64,000 nt of DNA from Sanderia malayensis (taxonomy: Eukaryota > Cnidaria > Scyphozoa > Semaeostomeae > Pelagiidae). The stretch spans positions 682,001 to 746,000 of the forward strand of contig RQOL01000532.1 in the NCBI GenBank assembly GCA_013076295.1. The letters run 5' to 3'. A program made the translations under genes and the position numbers. This document shows positions 1 to 11,539 of the stretch, one piece after another. The notes beneath the pieces were generated by a model that did no database searches, was not told where the DNA came from, and worked only from the letters and a program-made list of their open reading frames with translations. Numbering within the stretch: position 1 is the first letter of the stretch; each line of letters begins with the position of its first letter.

Positions 1-59
1 AAGCACGTGATGAAATAATTTAACGTATAAAAATCAGTTGCTTTGAAGATTCGCTAATG

Positions 60-150
60 CTCATGCTCCTTTCAACCCCACGTACAGTGGGTTAGCTCGC
101 TACGCTCGCTTGTCTATCTATTATCAAGAAACATTGACTGATATATTATA
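60..150. repeat. Isolated unit of the 38-39 kb minisatellite
   Basis: This stretch matches the long-unit version of the minisatellite at 38.3-39.7 kb. It has the same block of CTCATGC(T/C)CCTTTCAACCCC, a 'gggttagctcgctacgctcgc' type core, and the linker ending in TATTATCAAGAAACATTGAC. A single copy 38 kb from the array means the unit is dispersed as well as tandem. Confidence 0.75.
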
Positions 151-533
151 TTGATAAGCATGTGCTGGTAAAACGATGTAGGGAAGAGCTCTCTTGTGCA
201 CTGAAAAAATGTCAGTTGTATAAAGAGAAAGTGAAAGTGGCAGAGTTGAAAATTGTAAAAATTGACAATAGAATTCAAGATTAACAGCATAATTTCGTGT
301 TTTACTATGCAAATATCTTGCTTATTAATGCAATTTGTGCTTATGTTGGCTTAACTTTTTCTTTGTTAGAAATAAAGAGTTGTGGAAACGACTTTGCTTT
401 TGGTTCAACTTCATACAGATTTACTAAAAATCCAGTATATGTAAGTGCTTTTAAGTCAATTGTTTTATTATATATAACCTATTATACTTTTCAATTCAAA
501 AGTAATGATGATCATCTGACCAAGTTCGCATTC

Positions 534-720
534 AGTGGCGTAGCCAGAGGGTGGAGATTGGGGGGGGGGGGGCAAACAGGCATTTTTTTGGCAAATGAAG
601 CCTTGTTTTTTTGTCGTACCCCCTACAAAATTTATTGCAGATTTGCACTTTTCTCAGAGACCAACTTTCTGCGAATTGGGGGGTGGCTACCCTCCTTGCC
701 CCTCCTCGCAACGCTACTGT
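534..720. repeat. Short MITE-like repeat with G-rich core
   Basis: The ends are imperfect inverted repeats: CAGTGGCGTAGCCAG on the left and GCAACGCTACTG on the right. The interior has a run of about 14 G and a matching C-rich stretch. No coding capacity is convincing. No clear target duplication was found. It resembles common short non-autonomous repeats that begin with AGTGGCGTAGC. Confidence 0.5.
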
Positions 721-3700
721 TCGCATTTGACCAACAGAATTATTATTTGCTGCTCTTTACGGTTTGCTTTGCAACCTCCTTTTGGGATGGTATGTAACGA
801 TCATTTTTGAATATTTATACTGAATGCCCGTATGTAGGATGGATTGGATTAAATGAAGTCTCATTCAGAAGGCGAAAGAAAACTTTCATTCATAAGTTAA
901 TTTTTGGAAAAGTGGGAGCTAGTAAGATGTATTTTTGCAATGAGCATGGGGAAAAACTGTTGATAAGGGCGAAGTTAAAATATAAGCCTTGCTAACTTTT
1001 TATTTTGATTATTATTGCAAATTATCTGAGTAATATAAAATATAACGGAAGTTATATTTTTTGGACAAACGAAGCTAGCGCATGCGGTAACGTTCATGAC
1101 GCCCAATCATCTTGTGGGTATGGCCACTATATGTGAAACTAGATGTGAATTATTATCGTGCATAAAGCTATGCACAATAATTTATTGAAAAATGATTCAT
1201 TTCTATCATTGTGAGCATAAAAGCCGTAGAACGTCCTTGGGGTCTGTTGACATTGTTAATTGTGAATAATTGTAAAGAAGAACCTATTTTCACTTCCAAG
1301 TTAGCTATAAATGGGTGAGTCAGCTCTATTTACTTATTCATTACAATTATTACCGCTTTTTTGCTTAAATTCATAATATTTTAGATCTTTAGAAAATGTG
1401 GCGCATAGTCTTTCTAATAAGTGATTGCTGATAAATAAGGAAAACTGCGGGAGATTTGTTTAAGAAAGCCAAGAGTCCTATAAAAAACTGCTTAATTCTA
1501 GAGTATACAAAAATTGTGGTGGGTGAGGAGATACTTTCCATATCTTTCGAAATCAAGTTTACATTACTGGATTTATAAATCGAGTTCCCAACAAAAAAGA
1601 AGGTTTGAAAATCATTTTTACATTTTGACGCAAGAAATTGTTTAAAGATGCAAAAATGAGTCAGAAGATGCACAATAACAAACTTGACATGCTATGAGTC
1701 GCATCCAACTAATCGATGTTTTCTGGAATACGGTGCGCGTTTTGATTATCAAAATTGTACCAGGCAAGTTTTTATTTTCGGATTTGCTTTCTCCAAATTG
1801 TGGTAGCTACAAATGAAAGCTTCATATTTTATAATGACGAATGACCTGAAGTATCGGCAAATAAGCTTCGAACTTCACATTTTTGATTGTTGTTACCAGA
1901 AACAAAGCCAAAAATTGAACAAAGCACAATATGTTATTTTCAGTTATTTGTGGTGATGAAATTATTCCATTGTGAGATGTTCCTAAGAGATTTTGTCTTT
2001 AGTACTCTAGCTGCATTCACGCATCATAAAAGCTATTTCTTAATTGAAATAGGTGGAATCACTTTGAATAACATTCGGAGTGTGATGTAAGTTAATGTTT
2101 AAAACAACGCTAACTAACATCAACAAAATAATTATTAAGATACAAGTCAGGTTAAATAGAAGATTTCTAGTAAGTTCTATTTTAAGTACCGGGATTATTA
2201 TAGATTACATCCCAAAAAATGCCAACAAAGTTTTGCGGCCCAATTGTTTGGGGGCCCTTGGTTTTATGCAAAGGTGCACACCGTACGTTTCCCACTGTCC
2301 CGTTGTTGCATCGAAACTATACCATTTATCGCAGTTACACGGGTTAAATTTATTTGTTCTAATATATTCCATATCCCTCTTTCATCCCATTTGACTGAAA
2401 CGTTTCAGTTTATCGAAACGAAAGTTTGCCGAACTTTCGGCTGGCCGAAAAGACCTGCGATCAAAATTTGCAATACCCTTGAAAATATCTACATTTTCTA
2501 AATAGTCTTCCACCACAAAAAGTGAACTGCTTAATAAGCTCATTGAATGGGCTGGAACACGAGTTAAAATGTAAAAGCGCACCATGACACCATGTCACAA
2601 CGCTTGTTTTTATTATTATTGTAAGCATAAATAGAGTAAAGTGAGTAGAGAAGGATTGGGAGAGCAAAACAGTCCGTCAACCTCAGAGGGTTAAAGAGAA
2701 GACAAGTGCTAGCTGCAGTGGCGGCCTTGGGCCAGCCGTACCGCACCTTACGACAAAAACTCGTTGTCTTTATTGTGTCTAAGTTGTTTCGTCACTATTC
2801 AATAGTATCTCTGAAATTTCTTGGAAAAGTCTTGACGAGAGTGGTTTTGAAACAAACAAGTGAAAAAAACTTACAGAGTATCTTCGCAACATCAAAAATG
2901 TTCGCCAATGCAAACTTGATCCATCTTTGTTTTTCGCGTTTGACTTCAATCTCTTTAATGCTGATTTTATTCTCCGGTTGGCAGCTGGGATTCAGATCAC
3001 TCGTGGACAAACAAAATTTATCAAACAGAAATACTATGTACTACGCTACAGTGTACTTACAAGTTACATCAGTTGCGGCGGGAAATCTCGAGTAATCCCG
3101 TGTCTCTGCTGGGAACAGAGTGAAAAGAACAAGAAGGAAGCAAGTAAGGATAATTAATTTAGAAAATTTTGGTTCTGGTGCTGCTGAATCTTGAACTGTT
3201 ATTGTCTCTATCATTGCACTCTATCATACCTAACGTCACTCCAATCTCGCTATCCTGAATCCTTATTAACATGATATTCAATGCTCACACTCACATCTCC
3301 AGTGGAATCAGTTTTAAGAAAAAGAAGGTATTTGGGTCATTTTCAATTATTTTAGATACTTTAATTTCAAAAAGCAATGAAAATCAATAGCGCGACAAAA
3401 GAAAAAAACAGCCAAGCAAACCATCTGAACATTAATGTTGATGTAAGAAAACCAGAGAAACCAGAAAAATCCCAAAATTTTTGCAATCACAAAATAATGT
3501 TCATCTGGTAAATCAAAATTGAAAACAAATAAAAAACCATAAATTTCATTTAAGAACAAACAAGCTTAACCAACTGTTAAAACTTAACCGTTTACGAAAT
3601 CAATAGAATATGAAAAACAAAACGTTTCACTTAAAGAAATACAGACAGAAAATGTACATGATTATCAGTAAAAGAGTAATTGTTACAGATTGTTATTAAT

Positions 3701-5735
3701 TGGATCATATGGCAATAACATAACAATCAACAAATTAAAATAATTTAGAGATTCTAGACTTGAGTATAAAACATCCAATCCAATATTATACTTAAGGTAA
3801 TGTGATTGGATATGCTTCTCCATCTTTAACTACATATGAATTTCCATTCTCCACAATGAGATGTGATGTAGAAGAAGCACCAGATGGAGAGAAAGTGATA
3901 ATAGAAGAAGAGACAGAAGTTGTTAGTAAGGAAACTGAAGGTTTTGAAGAAATAGCAGCAGAAGAAAAACCAGTGGTTGAAAGTGAAGAAATAGAGGACT
4001 TTGATAAATGACACAAGAAGAAGTAGAAGGCCTTGAAGATGTGATAGATAAAGGAGCCGAAACAGAAGAAAAAAAGACTGAGAATGAGAAACTGATGGTA
4101 TTATAAAAGAAGATACCTATATAACTTGAAAAGATTGGCCATTTTCGCCTTAGGGACTTCCAAATCTGAAAGCAATAAAAAGCTGACTTATTGCTTAAAA
4201 AAGATTGCTTTCTGTATTACAAAATAGAGATCAAGTAAACTAATATGTGCCACTATCAGAATAACAGAATTCATGTAACAAAATGTAGGTAGAATTGTAG
4301 GCCTAAAAGTGATAAAAAATTGTAAAAAGTTCCTTGGTGATTTCGCTCAATATGTTAACAAAAGTTGTCAGAAATTAGATTTAAATAAACTTTAACTACT
4401 AAGTAACTTACCGAGATTATTCTCATAATCCCGAAAAACAGTTGCATTTGGCTCCATCGTAGAAAAATTGTGAGTTGTGATCAATTATTGAGAGAAAAAG
4501 AGAATAAATGAGAAAGGGTAAGAACTTGGTGTGCATTGCGCATGCGATGTGTATTACAGAAACACAACTGACAACAGCACTTACAACATAAACCAGATAT
4601 GAACACAACGTTCATATCTGATTGCAGAGTGCATATGGTCATTATGTTCATATCTAGGAAGAGACCATGTTGAGTTAGAAGGTGTTTTTCATGTTCTACA
4701 AACGTGATCCAATTATCGCTTGGATGACAACATTTCAGGGTATGTTGATTATTTGCAACACGTCATCGAACTGTCAATACTCGACAGCGTACACAAAACA
4801 GCACACTCTTTTATCTATCTTGGACTTGCTTGTTTTGAATATTTGAATATTGAGAATTTCCAACATTTATTTTATACGCGTAACGATGAAAAAAAATGAA
4901 AAACAAACTGAGAGAAATCTAGATACTTGGCACCAGCCACAGCCACTGAATTTCGGAACTCTAAAAATACGTTCAAATGTATACTGCCTGGGCAGTGACA
5001 AAAAACGCAGCAACCAGTCCAGCAAAGTGTGATGACAGTTTCAACTGTACAAGAAAAAGTTGCTAAAAGTAAAAAGGCTAAAACTACAGAACATAAATTG
5101 CACTGTGGGAGAATTGAACCATTTATTATAACTTTGAGTTGAGTAAAAACAACTTGTTTACAACGCTCATTCTCAAGAATTTTAGTCGCGTGCTTGCTAT
5201 TGATGTGCTTCATTGTATTTTCAAGGTGTTAATAAATGATAGAGCCAGATCTGCATGATCATGCTGGTTTATCAGAGATTTTCCAGTGAAAGTGCAGCTC
5301 TGGGGCTGCGCGACGGAACCTTTGAAGATTTTCCATCACGCCCCCTTTGTCGAGAATTCATTTTTCACCGGGCGCATCTGCATCAATTAACTTATTAGTG
5401 CGGCCCTTCTGTGAGATGTCGACGTACATCAACTTTATCGAGTTTTTCAGTGTGGTGCGCCCTCCCCCATATTTCTACATATATTTCCTTTATCTTATGA
5501 ATAATTTAAAGTGTTCATCTTCAACTTCTGTCGTAATGGGCATTACCGATGGCCATGTCGCAGGTTGCTTTTAGGGTACCATTCTGTTTCTCTTCATGGA
5601 TGGCCATATCTTCATTGGTTTTAACACCTTTTGCCCATGACGGTATAATATTCAGTGAGTAAACTCATTACTTTACTTTTTACAAATTTTGTTTACGCAG
5701 CCTCGCTATGGTGGCATTTCTCATCACCACGGAAA
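721..5735. other. 5-kb stretch without a convincing gene
   Basis: AT-rich DNA with only short reading frames. The one frame with a non-random look is at 3802-4011 (+). It encodes an acidic Glu-rich peptide, but its complement reads as a Ser/Thr-rich peptide of similar quality, so neither can be called. A fragment beginning GCAGTGGCGGCC at 2714 resembles the ends of other short repeats in the window. No RNA gene or conserved domain was recognised. Confidence 0.5.
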
Positions 5736-5998
5736 TTTATCTCTTTATAATATAATATTCTTTAATTTATATAATCTCGTTAGAGCCCTTTACGACACTT
5801 ATTTTAAAGTGCAATAATATGTCTTCGCATATTTTTATAAAGGGTCTTATAACACGGCATACGTCAATTCTCCTTAACCAATAAGAATGCGGCAAACACA
5901 CTCGTGACTAACACCTAGCATGCAGAACAAATCATCTGTTTTCTAATTCTCCCATCACTCAAATTGTGTGTGTCGTGCTAGAGACACACGAATTCGAA
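5736..5998. repeat. Direct repeat A, copy 1
   Basis: About 265 bp beginning GGAAATTTATCTCTTTATAA and ending near CACACGAATTCGAA. It is repeated in the same orientation at 6617-6897 with about 95% identity by eye. The two copies sandwich the ~618-bp repeat B (5998-6615), giving an A-B-A' order upstream of the Penelope-like coding region. Confidence 0.85.
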
Positions 5999-6615
5999 AT
6001 CTGATTCAATGGCAATGATCCTGGCATTCGCAATATAATTGGTGCCACATCGGCGAGACATCTCTGGATTATTCATCTGTTCTTGTTCAAGGTATAAAAC
6101 TACTTGTTGCATGGAAAAAGCACGCGATCGTTGCACGTGTACTTTCGTCGCACTTTTGTATGGGCATAATGTGAATTTGAGGGGATAAAATGAGGGTTGA
6201 GCAACGATTCTGTCGCCTACAACCATGCCACCACTATACTGGTTCTCGTCCAATCACCGTAGTCGATCATGGTCTCTCCAGATCAGTACCTGGATAGGTC
6301 ACGGCCTGGGAACACCTAGTGTTGTAGGCTTTCCATTTTGAATTTTTTTTAGTCTCAACATGATGACAGGAACTTTGTGCAGGTTTTTCCCACTCTGTGG
6401 TCCAGCAGTATCGTGCAAGCGTTTTCAACCATGCGTAAGTTTGCTAGGAAATGTCGAAGTCCAGCGACCTTTTTGAGAGCTGTGAGAAGAAAGGCTCTGG
6501 TCAGCGGTGACGGCTACGAAATTTTCCTATTTACCGGACGGGGAACGTCGGGAACCCCCATTAAAATGGATTGCAATTACTTTCGTAATACGAGGGTGAC
6601 TTTTAAAACTTGAAC
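5998..6615 (+). repeat. Upstream long direct repeat of the Penelope-like element (repeat B)
   Basis: About 618 bp, nearly identical to 10702-11315 and in the same orientation. The pair flanks the Penelope-like coding region as the pseudo-LTRs of that class usually do. Each copy ends with GGGTGACTTTTAAAACTTGAACGATCG. Each contains a 5S-rRNA-like block about 215 bp from its start. It could instead be an unrelated dispersed repeat present twice. The coding region between the copies favours the pseudo-LTR reading. Confidence 0.7.
6215..6329 (+). repeat. 5S rRNA-derived block, copy 1 (not a functional gene)
   Basis: The block reads from GCCTACAACCAT to GTGTTGTAGGC and keeps the order of 5S rRNA: the GGTTCTCGTCC segment, the ATCACCGTAGTC segment of box A, and the TGGATAGGTCACGGCCTGGGA region of box C. 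It has several substitutions and is a few bases short. It lies inside a longer repeat, so it is a mobile derivative. The internal pol III promoter may have been the reason for its capture. Confidence 0.85.
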
Positions 6616-6616
6616 G

Positions 6617-6897
6617 ATCGGAAATTTATCTCTTTATAATATAATATTCTTTAATTTATATAATCTCGTTAGAGCCCTTTACGACACTTATTTTAAAGTG
6701 CAATAATATGTCTTCGCATATTTTTATAAAGGGTCTCATAACACGGCATACGTCAATTCTCCTTAACCAATAAGAATGCGGCAAACACACTCGTGACTAA
6801 CACCTAGCATTCAGAACATATCATCTGTTTTCTAATTCTCCCCTCACTCAAATTGTGTGTGTCGTGCTAGAGACACACGAATTCGAATTCTGATTCA
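6617..6897. repeat. Direct repeat A, copy 2
   Basis: Second copy of the 5736-5998 sequence, beginning directly after repeat B. It carries several small differences (for example GGGTCTCATAAC versus GGGTCTTATAAC). After it the sequence diverges from copy 1, at CTGATTCAA followed by GAC here and by TGG in copy 1. Confidence 0.85.
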
Positions 6898-7339
6898 AGA
6901 CAAAAATTTCCCGCCATCCCACCCTCCTACTGTCACCTAGCGTACCTTTTTTGGATTGATTTTATTATTATTATTCGTGTATCAGATATTTATAACATTT
7001 TGTAAAAAAGTCATATAAGTTCTCTAAATTCAACTTAATGTTACTGATATACTGAAATGCGATAAGACATAACAAAACTGGAAAAGCAAAAGTCTGGCAT
7101 GCTAGGTGTCCTGGCAAAGTTAATGTTGTAAAAACTATAATATATCTACGTACGGCAGCATGATCAAAATAAAATTAAACACATATTGCATAATCAATAA
7201 ATTGAAATGGTTCCTCTGGTGGCAAGCCTCACTCATACGACCAGGTCAGATTTTGTTGTTGAAATTGTTTAATTTGATTGGGGATCTCCAGCATCCCTTC
7301 AAATATCAACAACATACGTCACTCGCATTTTAAGTCGGT

Positions 7340-7905
7340 TCCGGCATCAAAAAAACGTCGACTCACTCACAAACACGCCGCCTGGCTCCGGGGCGCTCCC
7401 TCGTGCTCGAGTCAGATTTTTTAAACTATTGACGAAGGAAAATAGGACTCTAATTTGTAAGGTGTCTGGGAGGCTATGCCTCATGATACCTATGCATCGC
7501 CTGGTAACGGGGCACTCCCCTGTGCGCGAGGCATGCATTTTCAAAACTACGATTAAAAGAAAACATGATTGCCTTTCAAAGGTGTCCATGCCACCTTGCG
7601 CCTCATGACGCTTACGTATCACCCGGTAGCGGGGCACTCCCCTGCGCGGGTGGGGCATGCGTTTTCAAACTACTCACAAAAGAAAATAGGTTTCACGTTT
7701 AAATGGTGTCCGGGAGGCCCTGAATCATGATACCTATGCATCGCCTGGCAACGGGGCACTCCCCTGTGCGCTGGGCATGCATCTCAAAACTACGGTTAAA
7801 AGAAATCGTGATTTCTCTTTGAACGGTGTCCAAGAAGCCTTGCCTCATGACGCCTACGCATGGCCTAGCAACGGGGCACTCCCTGTGCACGGGGTGTGCT
7901 ATTCA
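7340..7905. repeat. Tandem array of ~122-bp units
   Basis: Five units whose GGGGCACTCCC cores fall near 7387, 7508, 7631, 7753 and 7873, so the period is about 122 bp. Each unit also has a GGCATGC(A/G) box and an AACTA(C/T) element followed by AAAAGAAA. Units differ by 10-25%. The array lies upstream of the Penelope-like coding region and may be part of its 5' end. The reading frames seen here are translations of the repeat. Confidence 0.85.
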
Positions 7906-8189
7906 AAATTTGTTTGCAGGTTGTTTTATTCATGGTTTTACCTGTGCTAACTACTCACACCCGTTCTCACATAAAATAGTTTCATTTCTACGCCGTGGCC
8001 ATCAGCAAGTGCGCGCTCAATCCTTAGCTCTCACTTTTCATAGACTCAGCGAATTACACTTTACAAAGGGGGCTCAGATATTGAATATAAGACTCCCCGC
8101 GTAGGCCCGATGAGACGTTTGCTGCCATGAACCATTTCCGCGTACTCCCACATAAAACTTTTGTTGTTTTTATTGTATTCTGTCTCCGC

Positions 8190-10405
8190 TGCCAAATGCT
8201 AAAGTTAAGTTCGCCTCCAACTACACTTGGGACGAAAAAGGGATTAACAACTTGGTTAAAGATGCTGTATTGAATTTGTCTAATAAAGAATTGTAATTCA
8301 TCACAAACAACATTGAATCTTGGACGCAAATTTGTACCTACTCCAAACAGAGTTCCCTGTATGGACATTATAAAGAATACGGAAATAGCAGCTATGAATC
8401 TAGAACGCTTGAAAAACACGAGGAGGCCGAACACGTACGGAATGAAGTAAGCAACTGTCTAAAAGAATCTTTGAAGAAGAATCTGAAGAGCAATCTCACG
8501 AGAAATCAAAAACTTGCGCTCAAAGAGTTAATATCCAAAGATAATACAACGAAAGTTTACCCTTTTAGTAAAGAAGCAGGTCTCGCTTTAATAGATGAAA
8601 ATGATGCCATCCAAAAGCTAGAAGAGCAAGTTGGTGAATGCGCCGTAATTGATAAAGACCCAACAAACTCGACTGCAGAGAAATTTAGAAAACTTCGTAG
8701 ATTAAAGAAAGAGGAAAAGATAGATAAAAAGATGTTCTACGATGAATATCCATCCGATCCGATTCCACCGAGAATGTACGGAATGTTAAAGGTACATAAA
8801 CTGACAAAGAACTATCCTTTGAGAATTATAGTTTCAACTATTGGAACCCCTTCGTATGGCACATCGAAAATACTAGTCGATATTCTTCAATCAACTCTCA
8901 ACAAACATCCAATAAGGATAATACATTCAGCAAAATTTGTAACGGAGGCAACGGAATGGAATATTTCCAGCGATGAATACCAGGTATCATACGATGTTGT
9001 GGCACTATATCCATCCGTTCCTATCAGCAAATCTATAGATGTTATTTTTGATTTAATTGCATCGGACTTTGACGAAATTCAAATTAGAACGAAGTTATCA
9101 AAAGCTGATATACGTCAAATGATGGAGTTGTGCCTTTCAAAACGTTATTTCTTGTGGAGGAATAGAATCTATACAATAAAGGATGCAGGCCCCATTAGTT
9201 TATCGTTGATGTTCATAATGGCAGAGTCGTACTTACAACATCTTGAAATAAAAGCATTACAAGAAGCCTTGCACAGCAATATTTCACCAATAACGTTTAG
9301 AAGGTATGTAGACGACAGTCACGCTCGATAACTCGATATCTCGATAACTCTCAAGACGATAATATTAAATACACCATGGAACATGAGAACGACGGAAAAT
9401 CTCTGGCTTTTCTGGATATCAACATTCATAACAATGGTTCTGGTTCTTATGACTTTAACATTGATCGTAAAGAAGCAACAACGAATGTTCAAATTAAAGA
9501 TAACAGCTTCATTGACCCCAAAACCGGCATAGGTGTCTCCGCAAGTTTTTTGGCTAAAGCATGGAGAAACTGTTCTGTTCAATATAGAAACAATGAGTTC
9601 GAGTTTTTGATCAAAATGTTCACGGAAAACGGACATAACGAGAACTTACTGCGTAAAATCAAAAAGGAGTATGTTCCACCAGAATTCCGTTCTGATATTA
9701 CAGAAGAAACAGAAACAAAGCCTTTTGTCAAGATTCCCTGGATAACTAAAATTGCTCCAAAATTGAAGAAAATCTATAGAGAAAAGGGTTTTAAAGTAAT
9801 ATGCACTTCTTCGCCGAATGTAAAATTAATATTATGCCGCAACAAAACAAACTTTTGGCGAACAGTTCACCGGGAGTATGCAAATTGGATTGTGCGTGTG
9901 GGAAATTGTATGTCGGAGAAACTAAGAAAAAGATTTTAACAAGAGTACTTGAACATCAGAAAGACTCGTTTGAGGGTAACTGGTCAAAATCTGGTGTGAC
10001 AGAACACTCCAAGACTTGCCATGGACGCTTCAATTGGTTAAATCCAACAACTCTCCAGAGAGAAGACCAACATTTTGCTCGGAAAATATCAGAGGCCCTT
10101 GAAATACAATGTATTAAGACTGGCCCAAACGAAGTAGATGGTACGAACAGAGATACTGGTGTACATCTATCTTCTCAATCATGGAGGAGCTTCTTTCACA
10201 ATTGGAGAAAAAAGGAACCAGGTTTACCGCGCCGAAAGAGTTACTGGGATCGGAGAAGATCTCCAACAGGAGAAGAGAAGGCACATTGGCAATGTCAGTC
10301 AACCGCAGCTTTTGCGGATGGCAACGTTCGACCGAAGAACACGAATCGTTCCAAAAGAGACGCAATTCAGCCAACCGCCATTGTGCCTGAAGATGGGAGC
10401 TTTTA
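8190..10405 (+). pseudogene. Penelope-like retroelement: reverse transcriptase plus GIY-YIG endonuclease, frameshifted
   Basis: This is the coding core of a Penelope-like element, which copies RNA into DNA and nicks its target with a GIY-YIG nuclease. The N-terminal part (8190-8470) is broken by a stop near 8296. The main RT frame runs 8471-9331 and has the motif-A segment YDVVALYPSVP, a motif-B-like GPISLSLM and the catalytic RRYVDDSHAR. A second frame (9376-9939) carries the post-RT FLDINIHNNG region. A third (9801-10405) holds the GIY-YIG part, with KLDCACGKLYVGET followed by an R..EHQ segment. Three frames plus a stop mean the copy is dead as it stands. The ~620-bp direct repeats at 5998 and 10702 fit pseudo-LTRs. 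The class is certain; the subfamily (perhaps Neptune-like) is a guess. Confidence 0.9.
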
Positions 10406-10701
10406 ATAGCTCCCGAAAATTCACATAATACAAGATCATAAGGTCAGTAACACTTCCATCAAAGGTGTTTTACATAAATTATATAAATTATTTGAATTAA
10501 ATGCTGACCTTGAGGATGTCGCTGAAATCGGATGAACAAAGTGTTTTTTTCAGAGCGATGTCATTCAATTGCACTTGGGCCTGGCTGAAACCTGCGATTA
10601 CTGAAAAAAGGTAGTAACTCGACCGTATGATTTGTGGCAGTGGGGACCTGCGTTAGTGCTAGTCCCCTCCTTAATTGACAAGAAAAGCCTCACAAACAAA
10701 T

Positions 10702-11315
10702 TGCAATGACCTTGGCATTCGCGATATTATTGGTGCCACATCGGCGAGACATCTCTGGATTATTCATCTATTTCTTGTTCAAGGTATAAAACTACTTTTT
10801 GCATAGAAAAAGCACGCGGTCGTCCTTTGCACGTTTGCTTTCGTCGCACTTTTGTATGGGCATAATGTGAATTTGAGGGGATAAAATGAGGGTTGAGCAA
10901 CGATTCTGTCGCCTACAACCATACCACCATGTCTATGCTGGTTCTCGTCCAATCACCTTAGTCAAGCATGGTCTCTTCAGGTCAGTACCTGGATAGGTCA
11001 CCGCCTGGGAACACCTAGTGTTGTAGGCTTTCAATTTTGAATTTTTTTTAGTCTCAACACGATGACAGGAACTTTGTGCAGGTTTTTCCCACTCTGTTGT
11101 CCAGCAGTATGGTGCAAACGTTTTCAACCATGCGTATGTTTGCTAGGAAATGTTGAAATCCAGCGACCTTTGTGAGAGCTGTGAGAAAAATGGCTCTGGT
11201 CAGCGGTGACGGCTACGAAATTTTCCTATTTACCTGACGGGGAATGTCAGGACCCCCCGTCAAAGTGGATTGCAATTACTTTCGTGATTCGAGGGTGACT
11301 TTTAAAACTTGAACG
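10702..11315 (+). repeat. Downstream long direct repeat of the Penelope-like element (repeat B')
   Basis: Second copy of the 5998-6615 repeat, about 93% identical by eye. It starts at GCAATGACCTTGGCATTCGC and ends at GAACGATCG. The ~290 bp between the RT/endonuclease frame and this repeat (10410-10700) hold no gene. It contains its own 5S-like block at 10911-11028. Confidence 0.75.
10911..11028 (+). repeat. 5S rRNA-derived block, copy 2
   Basis: Same 5S-like order as at 6215, from GCCTACAACCATACCACCATG to GTGTTGTAGGC, including CTCGTCCAATCACC and a box-C-like TGGATAGGTCACCGCCTGGG. It shares private differences from true 5S rRNA with copy 1, so both derive from one captured copy. Confidence 0.85.
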
Positions 11316-11539
11316 ATCGAACGAATTTGATGCTGTTGCTAGTTTTTTCTTGTTTTAATGTTACGTTTAGGAATAGTTGTGAATTCTCGAATCAGTGTTA
11401 TGTTTTTGGGCATGCATGCTTCTTTGCAACAAAGGCCTTTTGGCCCGAGTTAACATTTGGCACCTCCGACGGGACTGATTTATTATACTAATTATTTTGA
11501 AAATATCGTCAAGAAAATGGCTTAAAAGTTACACGGGAA

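Noticed and set aside
3792..4016. Small gene, acidic on plus or Ser-rich on minus
   Set aside because: Low-complexity GAA/TTC composition opens both strands; no domain or splice context decides between them.
6215..6329. Functional 5S rRNA gene
   Set aside because: Several substitutions in conserved positions and embedding in a larger repeated unit show it is a derived copy.
7340..7905. CRISPR array
   Set aside because: Units are 122 bp, fully repeated without unique spacers, and the genome is eukaryotic.
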